A stretch of DNA of 64,000 nucleotides, taken from contig CAJUHP010000013.1 of the NCBI GenBank assembly GCA_910586125.1, positions 23,865 through 87,864 of the forward strand. The letters are read 5' to 3'. The notes under the pieces were generated by a model. That model made no database searches and had not been told where the DNA came from. It was given only the letters and a program-made list of their open reading frames with translations. A program made the position numbers and the translations under genes. Below are positions 24,620 through 30,070 of this stretch, piece after piece. Position 1 is the first letter of the stretch, and the number at the start of each line of letters is the position of its first letter. The stretch is from an uncultured Lachnospiraceae bacterium (GTDB lineage Bacteria; Bacillota; Clostridia; Lachnospirales; Lachnospiraceae).

Positions 24620-24880
24620 ATGATCAAAGGAATTCCGTGGACCTTCAAAACTTGGATTGCAAACTTTAGGGATGTTGACCTTCCTATTGGCGACCTAGCC
24701 AATGACGTCCTACGCGATGATGAATTTCCGGAGGAAGATTACTTCGGAGAAATACTCGAACACATCAGCATAAAATGCAGATATGATTCAGACATCATTG
24801 AGACTTTCGTTCTCGCATGGAACTTTTACTTAGCCTCGAAAGACCCTTCCTGCCCTGATCTGGAAGATACCAGCCTGTAG
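24620..24880 (+). CDS. YozE/SAM-like small protein
   Basis: An 86-residue acidic protein starting MIKGIPWTFKTWIANFRDVD after AAAGGAATTG. The sequence PIGDLANDVLRDDEFPEEDYFGEILEHI resembles the YozE SAM-like domain, which is short, helical and of unknown role. It is transcribed from a promoter with the hairpin leader and diverges from 24349-24504. Its 3' end overlaps the convergent minus-strand gene by 55 bases. The place in the lysogeny block suggests expression in the lysogen. Confidence 0.65.
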   Translation: MIKGIPWTFKTWIANFRDVDLPIGDLANDVLRDDEFPEEDYFGEILEHISIKCRYDSDIIETFVLAWNFYLASKDPSCPDLEDTSL

Positions 24881-25002
24881 CTGCGGCTATACGGTTCACG
24901 CACCAGTTTGTAGGATGGCTTTTTATCCGACTCCAGGATATTCCGAATATCCTGGAGCACTTTTCGTATCATCCGCAATTCTCTGTAAATACTTTTCAAC
25001 AT
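24826..25002 (-). CDS. Small helical phage protein
   Basis: A 58-residue frame starting MLKSIYRELRMIRKVLQDIR at ATG 25000-25002 after GAGGTGAG. The first 25 residues are an amphipathic helix, the rest is basic (YKLVREPYSRSYRLVSS). It diverges from the plus-strand gene at 25108, with the second hairpin leader between. It overlaps the 3' end of the 24620 gene. No family is recognised. Confidence 0.55.
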   Translation of the reverse strand: MLKSIYRELRMIRKVLQDIRNILESDKKPSYKLVREPYSRSYRLVSSRSGQEGSFEAK

Positions 25003-25024
25003 TTTTCTCACCTCGCTTTCGTTC

Positions 25025-25053
25025 TTGTATTTTTCGCTTTCTCCTTTTATACT
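25025..25053 (+). promoter_or_regulatory. Promoter of the second hairpin-leader gene
   Basis: TTGTAT (25025-25030), a 17-base spacer and TATACT (25048-25053), then one base and the second dyad. Confidence 0.6.
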
Positions 25054-25054
25054 T

Positions 25055-25085
25055 GTACTTACAGGCCCCCGCCAGGGCCGAGTAC
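25055..25085 (+). promoter_or_regulatory. Hairpin leader or operator, copy 2
   Basis: GTACT / AGTAC outer stem, ACA bulge, GGCCC / GGGCC inner stem, CCGCCA loop. Compared with copy 1, one pair in each stem is changed from T-A to C-G with pairing kept. Confidence 0.6.
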
Positions 25086-25107
25086 GAAAGAAAGGAGATG
25101 TCAACAC

Positions 25108-25278
25108 ATGAGTACTTTTGTTCACAACGTTACTCTCTTACATCTGTTAAAGCAGGATACAGAAAACCTATCTCTTGATGAACTGTATTCTCTCTACCTT
25201 GAAACGTTTCAGCAGGTGCAAGAATCCAAAAAGCGTTATCAGGAGACCCATAAGGAGCCGATTTTCAGCTTTGATTAG
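25108..25278 (+). CDS. Small phage protein
   Basis: A 56-residue protein starting MSTFVHNVTLLHLLKQDTEN after AAAGGAGATG. It has LSLDELYSLYLETFQQVQES, a helical region, and an acidic/aromatic tail. It lies behind the second hairpin leader. The opposite strand holds the tail of a longer frame (25168-25512), but the ribosome site and promoter favour this one. No function is known. Confidence 0.55.
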   Translation: MSTFVHNVTLLHLLKQDTENLSLDELYSLYLETFQQVQESKKRYQETHKEPIFSFD

Positions 25279-25512
25279 CTCCCTGTGAACGGAGGCCATC
25301 GCCTCTGATGATGCTGGTATCGGAGAATCATACTGGTAATCCGTTCTGGAATACTCCGCTAACAGCTCCATCTGTCGGCGGAGTATTTTCCTGTTACTTG
25401 CTCTTCGTATGTTACGTCTCATTTCCTTTCTTGGCTGCTCTGGTTTCCCTGCCGCTTCCGCGATCTTTTCTCTGGATTCTTGTTCCAGATCGTTTTCTGA
25501 GTTCATTTGCAT
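25168..25512 (-). CDS. Repeat-encoded small protein, copy 1
   Basis: A frame of up to 114 residues starting MQMNSENDLEQESREKIAEA after an AGGAGGCG site. The first about 60 residues are shared with the frame at 26135-26452; they are charged and helical (EQPRKEMRRNIRRASNRKIL). The rest overlaps the plus-strand gene at 25108-25278 and may not be a natural extension. The repeated head has a proper ribosome site in both copies, which supports expression. Unknown function. Confidence 0.4.
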   Translation of the reverse strand: MQMNSENDLEQESREKIAEAAGKPEQPRKEMRRNIRRASNRKILRRQMELLAEYSRTDYQYDSPIPASSEAMASVHRELIKAENRLLMGLLITLFGFLHLLKRFKVERIQFIKR

Positions 25513-25523
25513 TTACGCCTCCT
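25327..25523. repeat. 197-bp direct repeat, copy 1
   Basis: Nearly identical to 26267-26463 with a constant offset of 940 bases and no indel. Differences are one base near the start and a short cluster near the 3' end (TCGTTTTCTGAGTTC versus TCTTTTTTCGCGCCC). Confidence 0.9.
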
Positions 25524-25551
25524 TTCTGCCTCCCCTTTTCGGCTGCCCTGA

Positions 25552-25722
25552 TCAGGCGCTCTGGCCCGGCGGACGGCGCGGCTGGTTGTCATTTCTGCTT
25601 TCCTTCTGTAAGAGACAATGAATCCAGCCTTTTAAGTAAAAATAGTCCTCCGGATAATTCGCTCGAATTTTATCAAGCTTTAATGCTATATCTCTAACAT
25701 CTTCTACTTTCTGTGCATTCAT
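25552..25722 (-). CDS. Small phage protein divergent from the first repressor
   Basis: A 56-residue frame starting MNAQKVEDVRDIALKLDKIR at ATG 25720-25722 after AAAGGAGGGG. It continues ANYPEDYFYLKGWIHCLLQK and ends with a basic/proline tail. Its promoter (TTGACA, 17 bases, TATATT on the minus strand) overlaps two of the three repressor operators, so it is probably the gene switched by the neighbouring XRE repressor. The fold looks like a small helical hairpin. Unknown function. Confidence 0.65.
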   Translation of the reverse strand: MNAQKVEDVRDIALKLDKIRANYPEDYFYLKGWIHCLLQKESRNDNQPRRPPGQSA

Positions 25723-25753
25723 TATTACCCCTCCTTTCCTTTAGTTTGTTTTC

Positions 25754-25828
25754 ATTGAAATCAATATATCATTCTTTGAAATCATTGTCAACCTATTTTT
25801 TGCTTTTTTTGTTTACATTGAAATCATT
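25754..25828. promoter_or_regulatory. Three operators between divergent genes
   Basis: Three copies of the 12-base dyad ATTGAAATCAAT or one-base variants at 25754-25765, 25775-25786 and 25817-25828. The first two overlap the minus-strand promoter and the third the repressor promoter. Confidence 0.7.
25763..25791 (-). promoter_or_regulatory. Minus-strand promoter of the divergent small gene
   Basis: On the minus strand TTGACA (25791-25786), 17 bases, TATATT (25768-25763). Confidence 0.65.
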
Positions 25829-25840
25829 CTATGGTATAGT
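25812..25840 (+). promoter_or_regulatory. Promoter of the first XRE repressor
   Basis: TTTACA (25812-25817), 17 bases, TATAGT (25835-25840). The third operator lies in the spacer, fitting autoregulation. Confidence 0.65.
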
Positions 25841-25861
25841 GCTTTCATGGAGGTAAAAAAA

Positions 25862-26206
25862 ATGGATATTCATGATCGTTTAAAGCTTTTAAGAGAAGAA
25901 TTAAATTTAACCACACGCGCTTTTGGAGCTGCCATTAACATGTCCGGCGGCGCTATCACGAATATGGAAAAAGGTACCCGCAATATTACTGAGCGTACTA
26001 TTCGTGATGTATGCCGCGAATACAATGTTAATCCTGACTGGTTAGTCAACGGTACTGAACCGATGTTTGAGGATATGACTAATGATCTAGATATAGATGA
26101 TGAAGTCAAACAACTCGCTAAGCAATATAGTCTGTTAAATGATAAAGATAGAGAACTCGTTAAACGAATGATTGATTCTTTGGCAGAAAAAGTAAACCAT
26201 ATGTAG
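25862..26206 (+). CDS. XRE-family repressor 1
   Basis: A 114-residue C1-like protein starting MDIHDRLKLLREELNLTTRA after GGAGG; an upstream ATG at 25847 overlaps that ribosome site. The helix-turn-helix is FGAAINMSGGAITNMEKGTR. The C-terminal about 40 residues (DEVKQLAKQYSLLNDKDREL...) are a helical dimerisation segment. Three operator dyads lie in its divergent promoter region. It is one of three tandem repressors on this strand. It is flanked by the two 197-bp direct repeats. Confidence 0.85.
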   Translation: MDIHDRLKLLREELNLTTRAFGAAINMSGGAITNMEKGTRNITERTIRDVCREYNVNPDWLVNGTEPMFEDMTNDLDIDDEVKQLAKQYSLLNDKDRELVKRMIDSLAEKVNHM

Positions 26207-26452
26207 GCCATACCAATACCTACAATGAATGCAGGGCGATTCGTATCCCCTGCATTTTCCCGCTCTATCATACTGGTAACCCGTTCTGGAATACTCCGCT
26301 AACAGCTCCATCTGTCGGCGGAGTATTTTCCTGTTACTTGCTCTTCGTATGTTACGTCTCATTTCCTTTCTTGGCTGCTCTGGTTTCCCTGCCGCTTCCG
26401 CGATCTTTTCTCTGGATTCTTGTTCCAGATCTTTTTTCGCGCCCATTTGCAT
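26135..26452 (-). CDS. Repeat-encoded small protein, copy 2
   Basis: A frame of up to 105 residues starting MQMGAKKDLEQESREKIAEA. The head is nearly the same as copy 1; after AEYSRTGYQYD the sequences differ and the tail runs antisense into the repressor gene. Only the first about 60 residues are likely to be meaningful. The ribosome site is the same AGGAGGCG. Confidence 0.35.
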   Translation of the reverse strand: MQMGAKKDLEQESREKIAEAAGKPEQPRKEMRRNIRRASNRKILRRQMELLAEYSRTGYQYDRAGKCRGYESPCIHCRYWYGLHMVYFFCQRINHSFNEFSIFII

Positions 26453-26463
26453 TTACGCCTCCT
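26267..26463. repeat. 197-bp direct repeat, copy 2
   Basis: See 25327-25523. The pair brackets the first XRE repressor and its operator region. Confidence 0.9.
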
Positions 26464-26509
26464 CTTCCCTTTTTTTGGGGTATTCCAACTTCGTGGTGGA
26501 TAGGGCGTT

Positions 26510-26659
26510 TTAGGACGCCCTTTCACACTCCATTTCCCTTACCGCTTTCCCCGCTTCCATTCCGGCGATAAAGACCTTCACCTTCTGAACTTCATCAGCA
26601 GAGGAAAGGCGCTCTACCTTACGCAGTAAGTCCTGCTTTTCATCTAACTGAGTTTTCAT
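26510..26659 (-). CDS. Small phage protein divergent from the second repressor
   Basis: A 49-residue frame starting MKTQLDEKQDLLRKVERLSS at ATG 26657-26659 after AAAGGAGG. It has an alpha-helical body (ADEVQKVKVFIAGMEAGKAV). A TTGA-N5-TCAA dyad sits between this gene and the repressor promoter. The arrangement copies that of the 25552-25722 gene, suggesting a parallel switch. Unknown function. Confidence 0.6.
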   Translation of the reverse strand: MKTQLDEKQDLLRKVERLSSADEVQKVKVFIAGMEAGKAVREMECERAS

Positions 26660-26675
26660 TTTTATCCTCCTTTCT

Positions 26676-26758
26676 TTGACTTAATCAAAGTCTATCACTA
26701 ACTGAATCAAATGTCAACATTTATTTTCATTGACTTAGTTGTATTTTTGGTGTATCAT
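26676..26758 (+). promoter_or_regulatory. Promoter and operators of XRE repressor 2
   Basis: TTGACT (26730-26735), 17 bases, TATCAT (26753-26758). Related elements TTGACTTAATCAA (26676-26688), AACTGAATCAAA near 26,700 and TTGACTTAGTT overlapping the -35 look like operator sites. Confidence 0.6.
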
Positions 26759-26779
26759 CTTAGACATGGAGGTGATACA

Positions 26780-27121
26780 ATGTCTTTAGGTCAGCGAGTA
26801 CAAACCATATTGAAAGAGCGGAAAATCAAGCAAGTCGAGTTTGCAAGAACGCTTGGAATAAGCGCAAATTACGTCAATTTGATTGTAAATGATAAAAAAG
26901 AAACCATTTCTGATACTCTTGCAAAGTTAATAGAAGAAAGCTATGGATATTCCGCACAATGGGTTCTTGACGGAAGCGGCGAAAAATTATCCACAAACGA
27001 GTTGACCGCCGAAAAATCTGAAATACTCAAAAAAATTCAGAAGATGTCCAGTAGTGAAGTCCGGGCAGTATTGGCGTTTGTAAATACCTTGGACAGCATG
27101 AATAAAGAAAAGGGGGAGTGA
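26780..27121 (+). CDS. XRE-family repressor 2
   Basis: A 113-residue protein starting MSLGQRVQTILKERKIKQVE after GGAGGTGATA. The helix-turn-helix is FARTLGISANYVNLIVNDKK. The C-terminal half (EKSEILKKIQKMSSSEVRAV) is helical. I chose the start after the ribosome site; a frame to 26711 runs through the promoter. It has its own promoter and operator-like repeats that differ from those of repressor 1. Confidence 0.85.
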   Translation: MSLGQRVQTILKERKIKQVEFARTLGISANYVNLIVNDKKETISDTLAKLIEESYGYSAQWVLDGSGEKLSTNELTAEKSEILKKIQKMSSSEVRAVLAFVNTLDSMNKEKGE

Positions 27122-27239
27122 CCCCCTTTTCTTTCCAATTTTTGAGCAGTAAAAAGAGGATTGATTTAGGGACTATCCACCACAAAATTGGAAGAACCTT
27201 TTTTTGTTCTTTCATAAACAATTATATGTGCTAAAAGAA

Positions 27240-27289
27240 CGTTTGTCAATACCTTTTTTGTTGACAAACGAACTTTTCTTTGATATGAT
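27240..27289 (+). promoter_or_regulatory. Promoter and operator of XRE repressor 3
   Basis: TTGACA (27261-27266), 17 bases, TATGAT (27284-27289). CGTTTGTCAA (27240-27249) and TTGACAAACG (27261-27270) form a perfect 10-bp inverted repeat with 11 bases between; the right half covers the -35. Confidence 0.75.
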
Positions 27290-27311
27290 TTTTCTGAAGG
27301 GAGGTGATAGT

Positions 27312-27701
27312 GTGAAGGATAGGATAAAACTGTTGAGAAAAGAACTTGAACTCACACAAGAAAAATTTTCTGAACGGCTCGGCATTAAAAGAAACACCAT
27401 CGCCAAATATGAAACTGGAATAAATGAACCCACTAATGCCGTAATTTCTCTAATTTGCCGGGAGTTCAACGTCAACGAGCAATGGCTCCGCACCGGCGAA
27501 GGCGAGATGTTCCGCGTTCTGCCGGAAGAGGATGAACTGTCCATATATATCGAAGACCTGCTCATGGGAACCGAAGACAGTGTTCACAAGGCAATTAAGG
27601 CTTTCCTACTGGCCTATGGCCGGATGAACGACCCGTCTAAGAAAGTGATGAACGAGCTAATTGATAACTGGCTGGAAGAAATGCAAAAGGGGCGGGATTA
27701 G
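27312..27701 (+). CDS. XRE-family repressor 3
   Basis: A 129-residue protein from GTG 27312, after GGGAGGTGATAG, starting VKDRIKLLRKELELTQEKFS. The helix-turn-helix is RLGIKRNTIAKYETGINEPT, and WLRTGEGEMF is the usual end of the DNA-binding part in this phage repressor class. The C-terminal domain is acidic then helical. A perfect inverted repeat covers its own -35. It ends tail to tail with a small minus-strand gene. Confidence 0.87.
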   Translation: MKDRIKLLRKELELTQEKFSERLGIKRNTIAKYETGINEPTNAVISLICREFNVNEQWLRTGEGEMFRVLPEEDELSIYIEDLLMGTEDSVHKAIKAFLLAYGRMNDPSKKVMNELIDNWLEEMQKGRD

Positions 27702-27820
27702 CCCCCGCCCCTCCGGATTATGTATCGACGAATCAGAGTATACAACTTCCTTAAAAATCCGTTGTCTCTCTTTTCGTCAAGCTGCATCACATAGTCCAGG
27801 ATTTCTTGCTTATAATTCAT
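27698..27820 (-). CDS. Small basic protein
   Basis: A 40-residue frame starting MNYKQEILDYVMQLDEKRDN at ATG 27818-27820 after GGAAGGAGG. It ends with a basic tail (LIRRYIIRRGGG) whose codons overlap the stop of repressor 3. The strong ribosome site supports expression. Unknown function. Confidence 0.5.
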   Translation of the reverse strand: MNYKQEILDYVMQLDEKRDNGFLRKLYTLIRRYIIRRGGG

Positions 27821-27933
27821 TCCCGTTCCTCCTTCCTCATAGAAAGCCTTATTTGTATTTTACTTTCTACTATAAATAACGAGTAAGAAACGGCAATGTA
27901 ACATCTTGTCCGGTATACCGGACACTTTCTCAA

Positions 27934-28146
27934 TTATTGGACTCGGGTGTAAGAAAGCACATCCGAAAGACTCAAGCCAAGAGCCTCAGCCAGCATACAT
28001 ATAGTTGTAACCCGCGCATCTTCCTTATTATTCTCAATGGCACTGATCTGACTTTTGCTGACACCTGACATCATTTCCAACTGCCGCAAAGAAATTCTTC
28101 TTCTACTTCGTATCTCATGGATATGATACTCAATTTTCAACAGCAC
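27934..28146 (-). CDS. XRE-family helix-turn-helix protein 4
   Basis: A 70-residue single-domain regulator from GTG 28144-28146 after GAGGTGATATC. EIRSRRRISLRQLEMMSGVSKSQISAIENNKEDARV is a canonical HTH_3 domain. It diverges from the ImmA-like gene, an arrangement that recalls repressor-protease pairs in which ImmA cleaves the XRE repressor. No other domain is present. Confidence 0.85.
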   Translation of the reverse strand: MLLKIEYHIHEIRSRRRISLRQLEMMSGVSKSQISAIENNKEDARVTTICMLAEALGLSLSDVLSYTRVQ

Positions 28147-28283
28147 GATATCACCTCATAAGTATTATGCACAGAACATTTATATCTATTTACAAGGTTT
28201 ATAATAACACAATACTTGCTACACGTATAGGATTCTTTCCTGTAGAAAAACCTCCTACAATAAATAATTTTCGCTTACAAGTA

Positions 28284-28312
28284 TTGATAAATATTTTTTT
28301 ATTTGTTATTAT
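28284..28312 (+). promoter_or_regulatory. Promoter of the ImmA-like gene
   Basis: TTGATA (28284-28289), 17 bases, TATTAT (28307-28312). Confidence 0.55.
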
Positions 28313-28382
28313 GACATTCAAAGAGGTCCTCTGCGTTGGCCAAGTAATCGGGATGGTGAAATGATCAAATCCAAAAGAATCT

Positions 28383-28826
28383 TTGCTTATAGAAGCGGAA
28401 AAAAGAGAGCTAATTGTTAAGGAATTACCTTTAAGGGGAAATGATGGCAGGATAAAAGGGAGAAAAATCGCAATAAAACAGACACTCACAACACCCAAAA
28501 AACTCTGTACTTTGGAAGAAGAAATTGCGCACTTTGATTTGAATGCTGGTGTAATATTAGATCAATGGCAAACCAGCAATCGCAAGCAAGAGCACAAGGC
28601 CAGAATGTTGGCTGTTACCCGGCGCGTCGGTTTATGGGATATTGTCGGCGCACTCCGGAAAGGATATCACTCTTTGGCTGAGATTGCAGAATATATGGGA
28701 ATTACTGAGGGATTTCTTGCCGCCGCCATTGACGGATATCGCAAGAAATACGGCCTATATGTTCATGTTGGTAATGATACCCTTTTACTGGAGCCGACCG
28801 TGGCCCTTTTAAGTCAGTTACAATAA
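28383..28826 (+). CDS. ImmA/IrrE-like protein, probably inactive or shortened
   Basis: A 147-residue protein, apparently from TTG 28383; the upstream frame closes at once and there is no good ribosome site. The layout (LLIEAEKRELIVKELPL, GRIKGRKIAI, then KKLCTLEEEIAHFD...GVILDQ) matches clostridial prophage ImmA-like zinc peptidases, where the metal site is normally EELGHHH or similar. Here it reads EEEIAHFD, so one or more metal ligands may be lost. The C-terminus (GYHSLAEIAEYMGITEGFLAAAI) is the usual helix-turn-helix-like end. It may no longer cleave its repressor. Confidence 0.6.
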   Translation: MLIEAEKRELIVKELPLRGNDGRIKGRKIAIKQTLTTPKKLCTLEEEIAHFDLNAGVILDQWQTSNRKQEHKARMLAVTRRVGLWDIVGALRKGYHSLAEIAEYMGITEGFLAAAIDGYRKKYGLYVHVGNDTLLLEPTVALLSQLQ

Positions 28827-28847
28827 TTATGAGAAAGGAACCCTGTT

Positions 28848-29063
28848 ATGAGTAATAAAGAAAGAGCTGTACAACTTTTAAATCGAATACCTGAAAGCCG
28901 GATGTATTACGTCCTTAGCTTTTTAGAGGGCGCTGCAATTCCAGACGAGACCCCCAACGAAGAAACCATTGCTGCTTTTGCTGAAGTCGACAAGCTGAAA
29001 AAGAATCATTCCGGACAAAAATTTAATAATCTGGACGATCTTTGGGCTAGTCTGGAGGAGTAA
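28848..29063 (+). CDS. Antitoxin of a type II pair, RelB-like
   Basis: A 71-residue acidic protein starting MSNKERAVQLLNRIPESRMY after AAAGGAACC. It is one base before the toxin gene and has a helical N-terminus and an extended acidic C-terminus (FNNLDDLWASLEE). Antitoxins of this layout bind a YafQ/RelE-type toxin and repress their operon. The family name is inferred from the partner more than from the sequence itself. Confidence 0.75.
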   Translation: MSNKERAVQLLNRIPESRMYYVLSFLEGAAIPDETPNEETIAAFAEVDKLKKNHSGQKFNNLDDLWASLEE

Positions 29064-29064
29064 T

Positions 29065-29337
29065 ATGTTAAACATTATCTACTCAAGACAATTTAAAAAA
29101 GACTACCAGAGCTGTATAAAGAGAGGCTTGGACATGTCTCTGCTAAAAAATATTGTTGCAACGCTGGCTATCCCGGCCCCCCTGCCTCAAAAGAACCGCG
29201 ACCACAATTTGACTGGTAATTACAGCGGCCGCAGAGAATGCCATATCCAACCTGACTGGCTTCTAATTTACGAAGTTGACGGCAATGATTTATATTTGGA
29301 CAGAACCGGAACACATTCTGATCTATTCAAAAAATAA
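29065..29337 (+). CDS. YafQ/RelE-family mRNA interferase toxin
   Basis: A 90-residue protein starting MLNIIYSRQFKKDYQSCIKR. The sequence LPQKNRDHNLTGNYSGRRECHIQPDWLLIYEVDGNDLYLDRTGTHSDLF is the YafQ signature: DH-L-G-(Y/W)...RECHI-PDWLLIY and the C-terminal TGSHSDLF-like motif with catalytic histidines. It would cut mRNA on the ribosome when unneutralised. It forms a toxin-antitoxin operon with the preceding gene and may stabilise the prophage. Confidence 0.92.
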   Translation: MLNIIYSRQFKKDYQSCIKRGLDMSLLKNIVATLAIPAPLPQKNRDHNLTGNYSGRRECHIQPDWLLIYEVDGNDLYLDRTGTHSDLFKK

Positions 29338-29348
29338 GGAGGATTATT

Positions 29349-29891
29349 ATGTCCTTACCTAAAGAAACAGCCTGCACCATAGAAAATATCTACGCCCTGC
29401 CCGACGGCCAACGCGCGGAGTTGATCGACGGCCAGATGTATATGATGGCCCCGCCCACCTACAAGCATCAACGATTGGTTGTTCAGCTAAGCCGAATCAT
29501 CGGGAATTACATTGCTGAACAAAAAAGCACCTGCGAAGTTCTTCCTGCCCCATTTGCCGTCAATCTCCACGCCGATAAAACTTACGTCGAACCCGATATC
29601 AGCGTCATCTGCGACAAAAATAAACTCTCTGACCGGGGATGCGAGGGCGCTCCCGATTTTATTATTGAGATCGTCTCCCCCAGCAGCCGCCGCATGGACT
29701 ACAATACAAAAAATGCTCTCTATTTGGAAGCCGGCGTTCGAGAATACTGGATTGTGGATCCGGCCAAAGAATGCACTACCGTGTATCGTTACGAGGAGGA
29801 TGCCGCTCCTATGATATGTCCCTTTGAGCAGCCGATCACAGTAGGAATTTACGGCAATCTGCAGATTACGGTTTCGGAACTGCTGAATTAA
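29349..29891 (+). CDS. Uma2-family endonuclease (DUF820)
   Basis: A 180-residue protein starting MSLPKETACTIENIYALPDG after AAGGAGG. YVEPDISVICD and PDFIIEIVSPSS carry the PD-(D/E)xK catalytic acids, and NALYLEAGVREYWIVDPA is the typical C-terminal element. Uma2 proteins are widespread; their biological role is poorly known. It is twelve bases after the toxin gene and so may share its transcript. A weak terminator hairpin follows. Confidence 0.9.
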   Translation: MSLPKETACTIENIYALPDGQRAELIDGQMYMMAPPTYKHQRLVVQLSRIIGNYIAEQKSTCEVLPAPFAVNLHADKTYVEPDISVICDKNKLSDRGCEGAPDFIIEIVSPSSRRMDYNTKNALYLEAGVREYWIVDPAKECTTVYRYEEDAAPMICPFEQPITVGIYGNLQITVSELLN

Positions 29892-29908
29892 ATCATACAA
29901 AAAAATAA

Positions 29909-29941
29909 ACCGGCCCCTGCGCCAACAGGAACCGGCTTTAA
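29909..29941. terminator. Hairpin after the Uma2 gene
   Basis: ACCGG..CCTG pairs with CAGG..CCGG around a short loop, with A-rich sequence before and a short T run after. Confidence 0.5.
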
Positions 29942-30038
29942 TGATACACAGGGCAGCGCCCGGTATACAAAAATAGCACTTATAATATACCACCAAAACG
30001 CGGCCTTAGTCAACTGCGCATTTTTCTGTGCAAAAAAA

Positions 30039-30052
30039 TTGCGACGTCGCAA
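30039..30052. promoter_or_regulatory. Perfect palindrome before the integrase gene
   Basis: TTGCGACGTCGCAA, 14 bases, ends 18 bases before the integrase start. The same palindrome, 16 bases long, occurs at 11762-11777 in the broken regulator gene. Confidence 0.4.
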
Positions 30053-30070
30053 GAGATTGGAGGTATACCC

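Noticed and set aside
24060..25560. Recurring GCTGCCCGATC-like words near 24063, 24300 and 25542
   Set aside because: Too short and imperfect; part of them is codon overlap between small genes.
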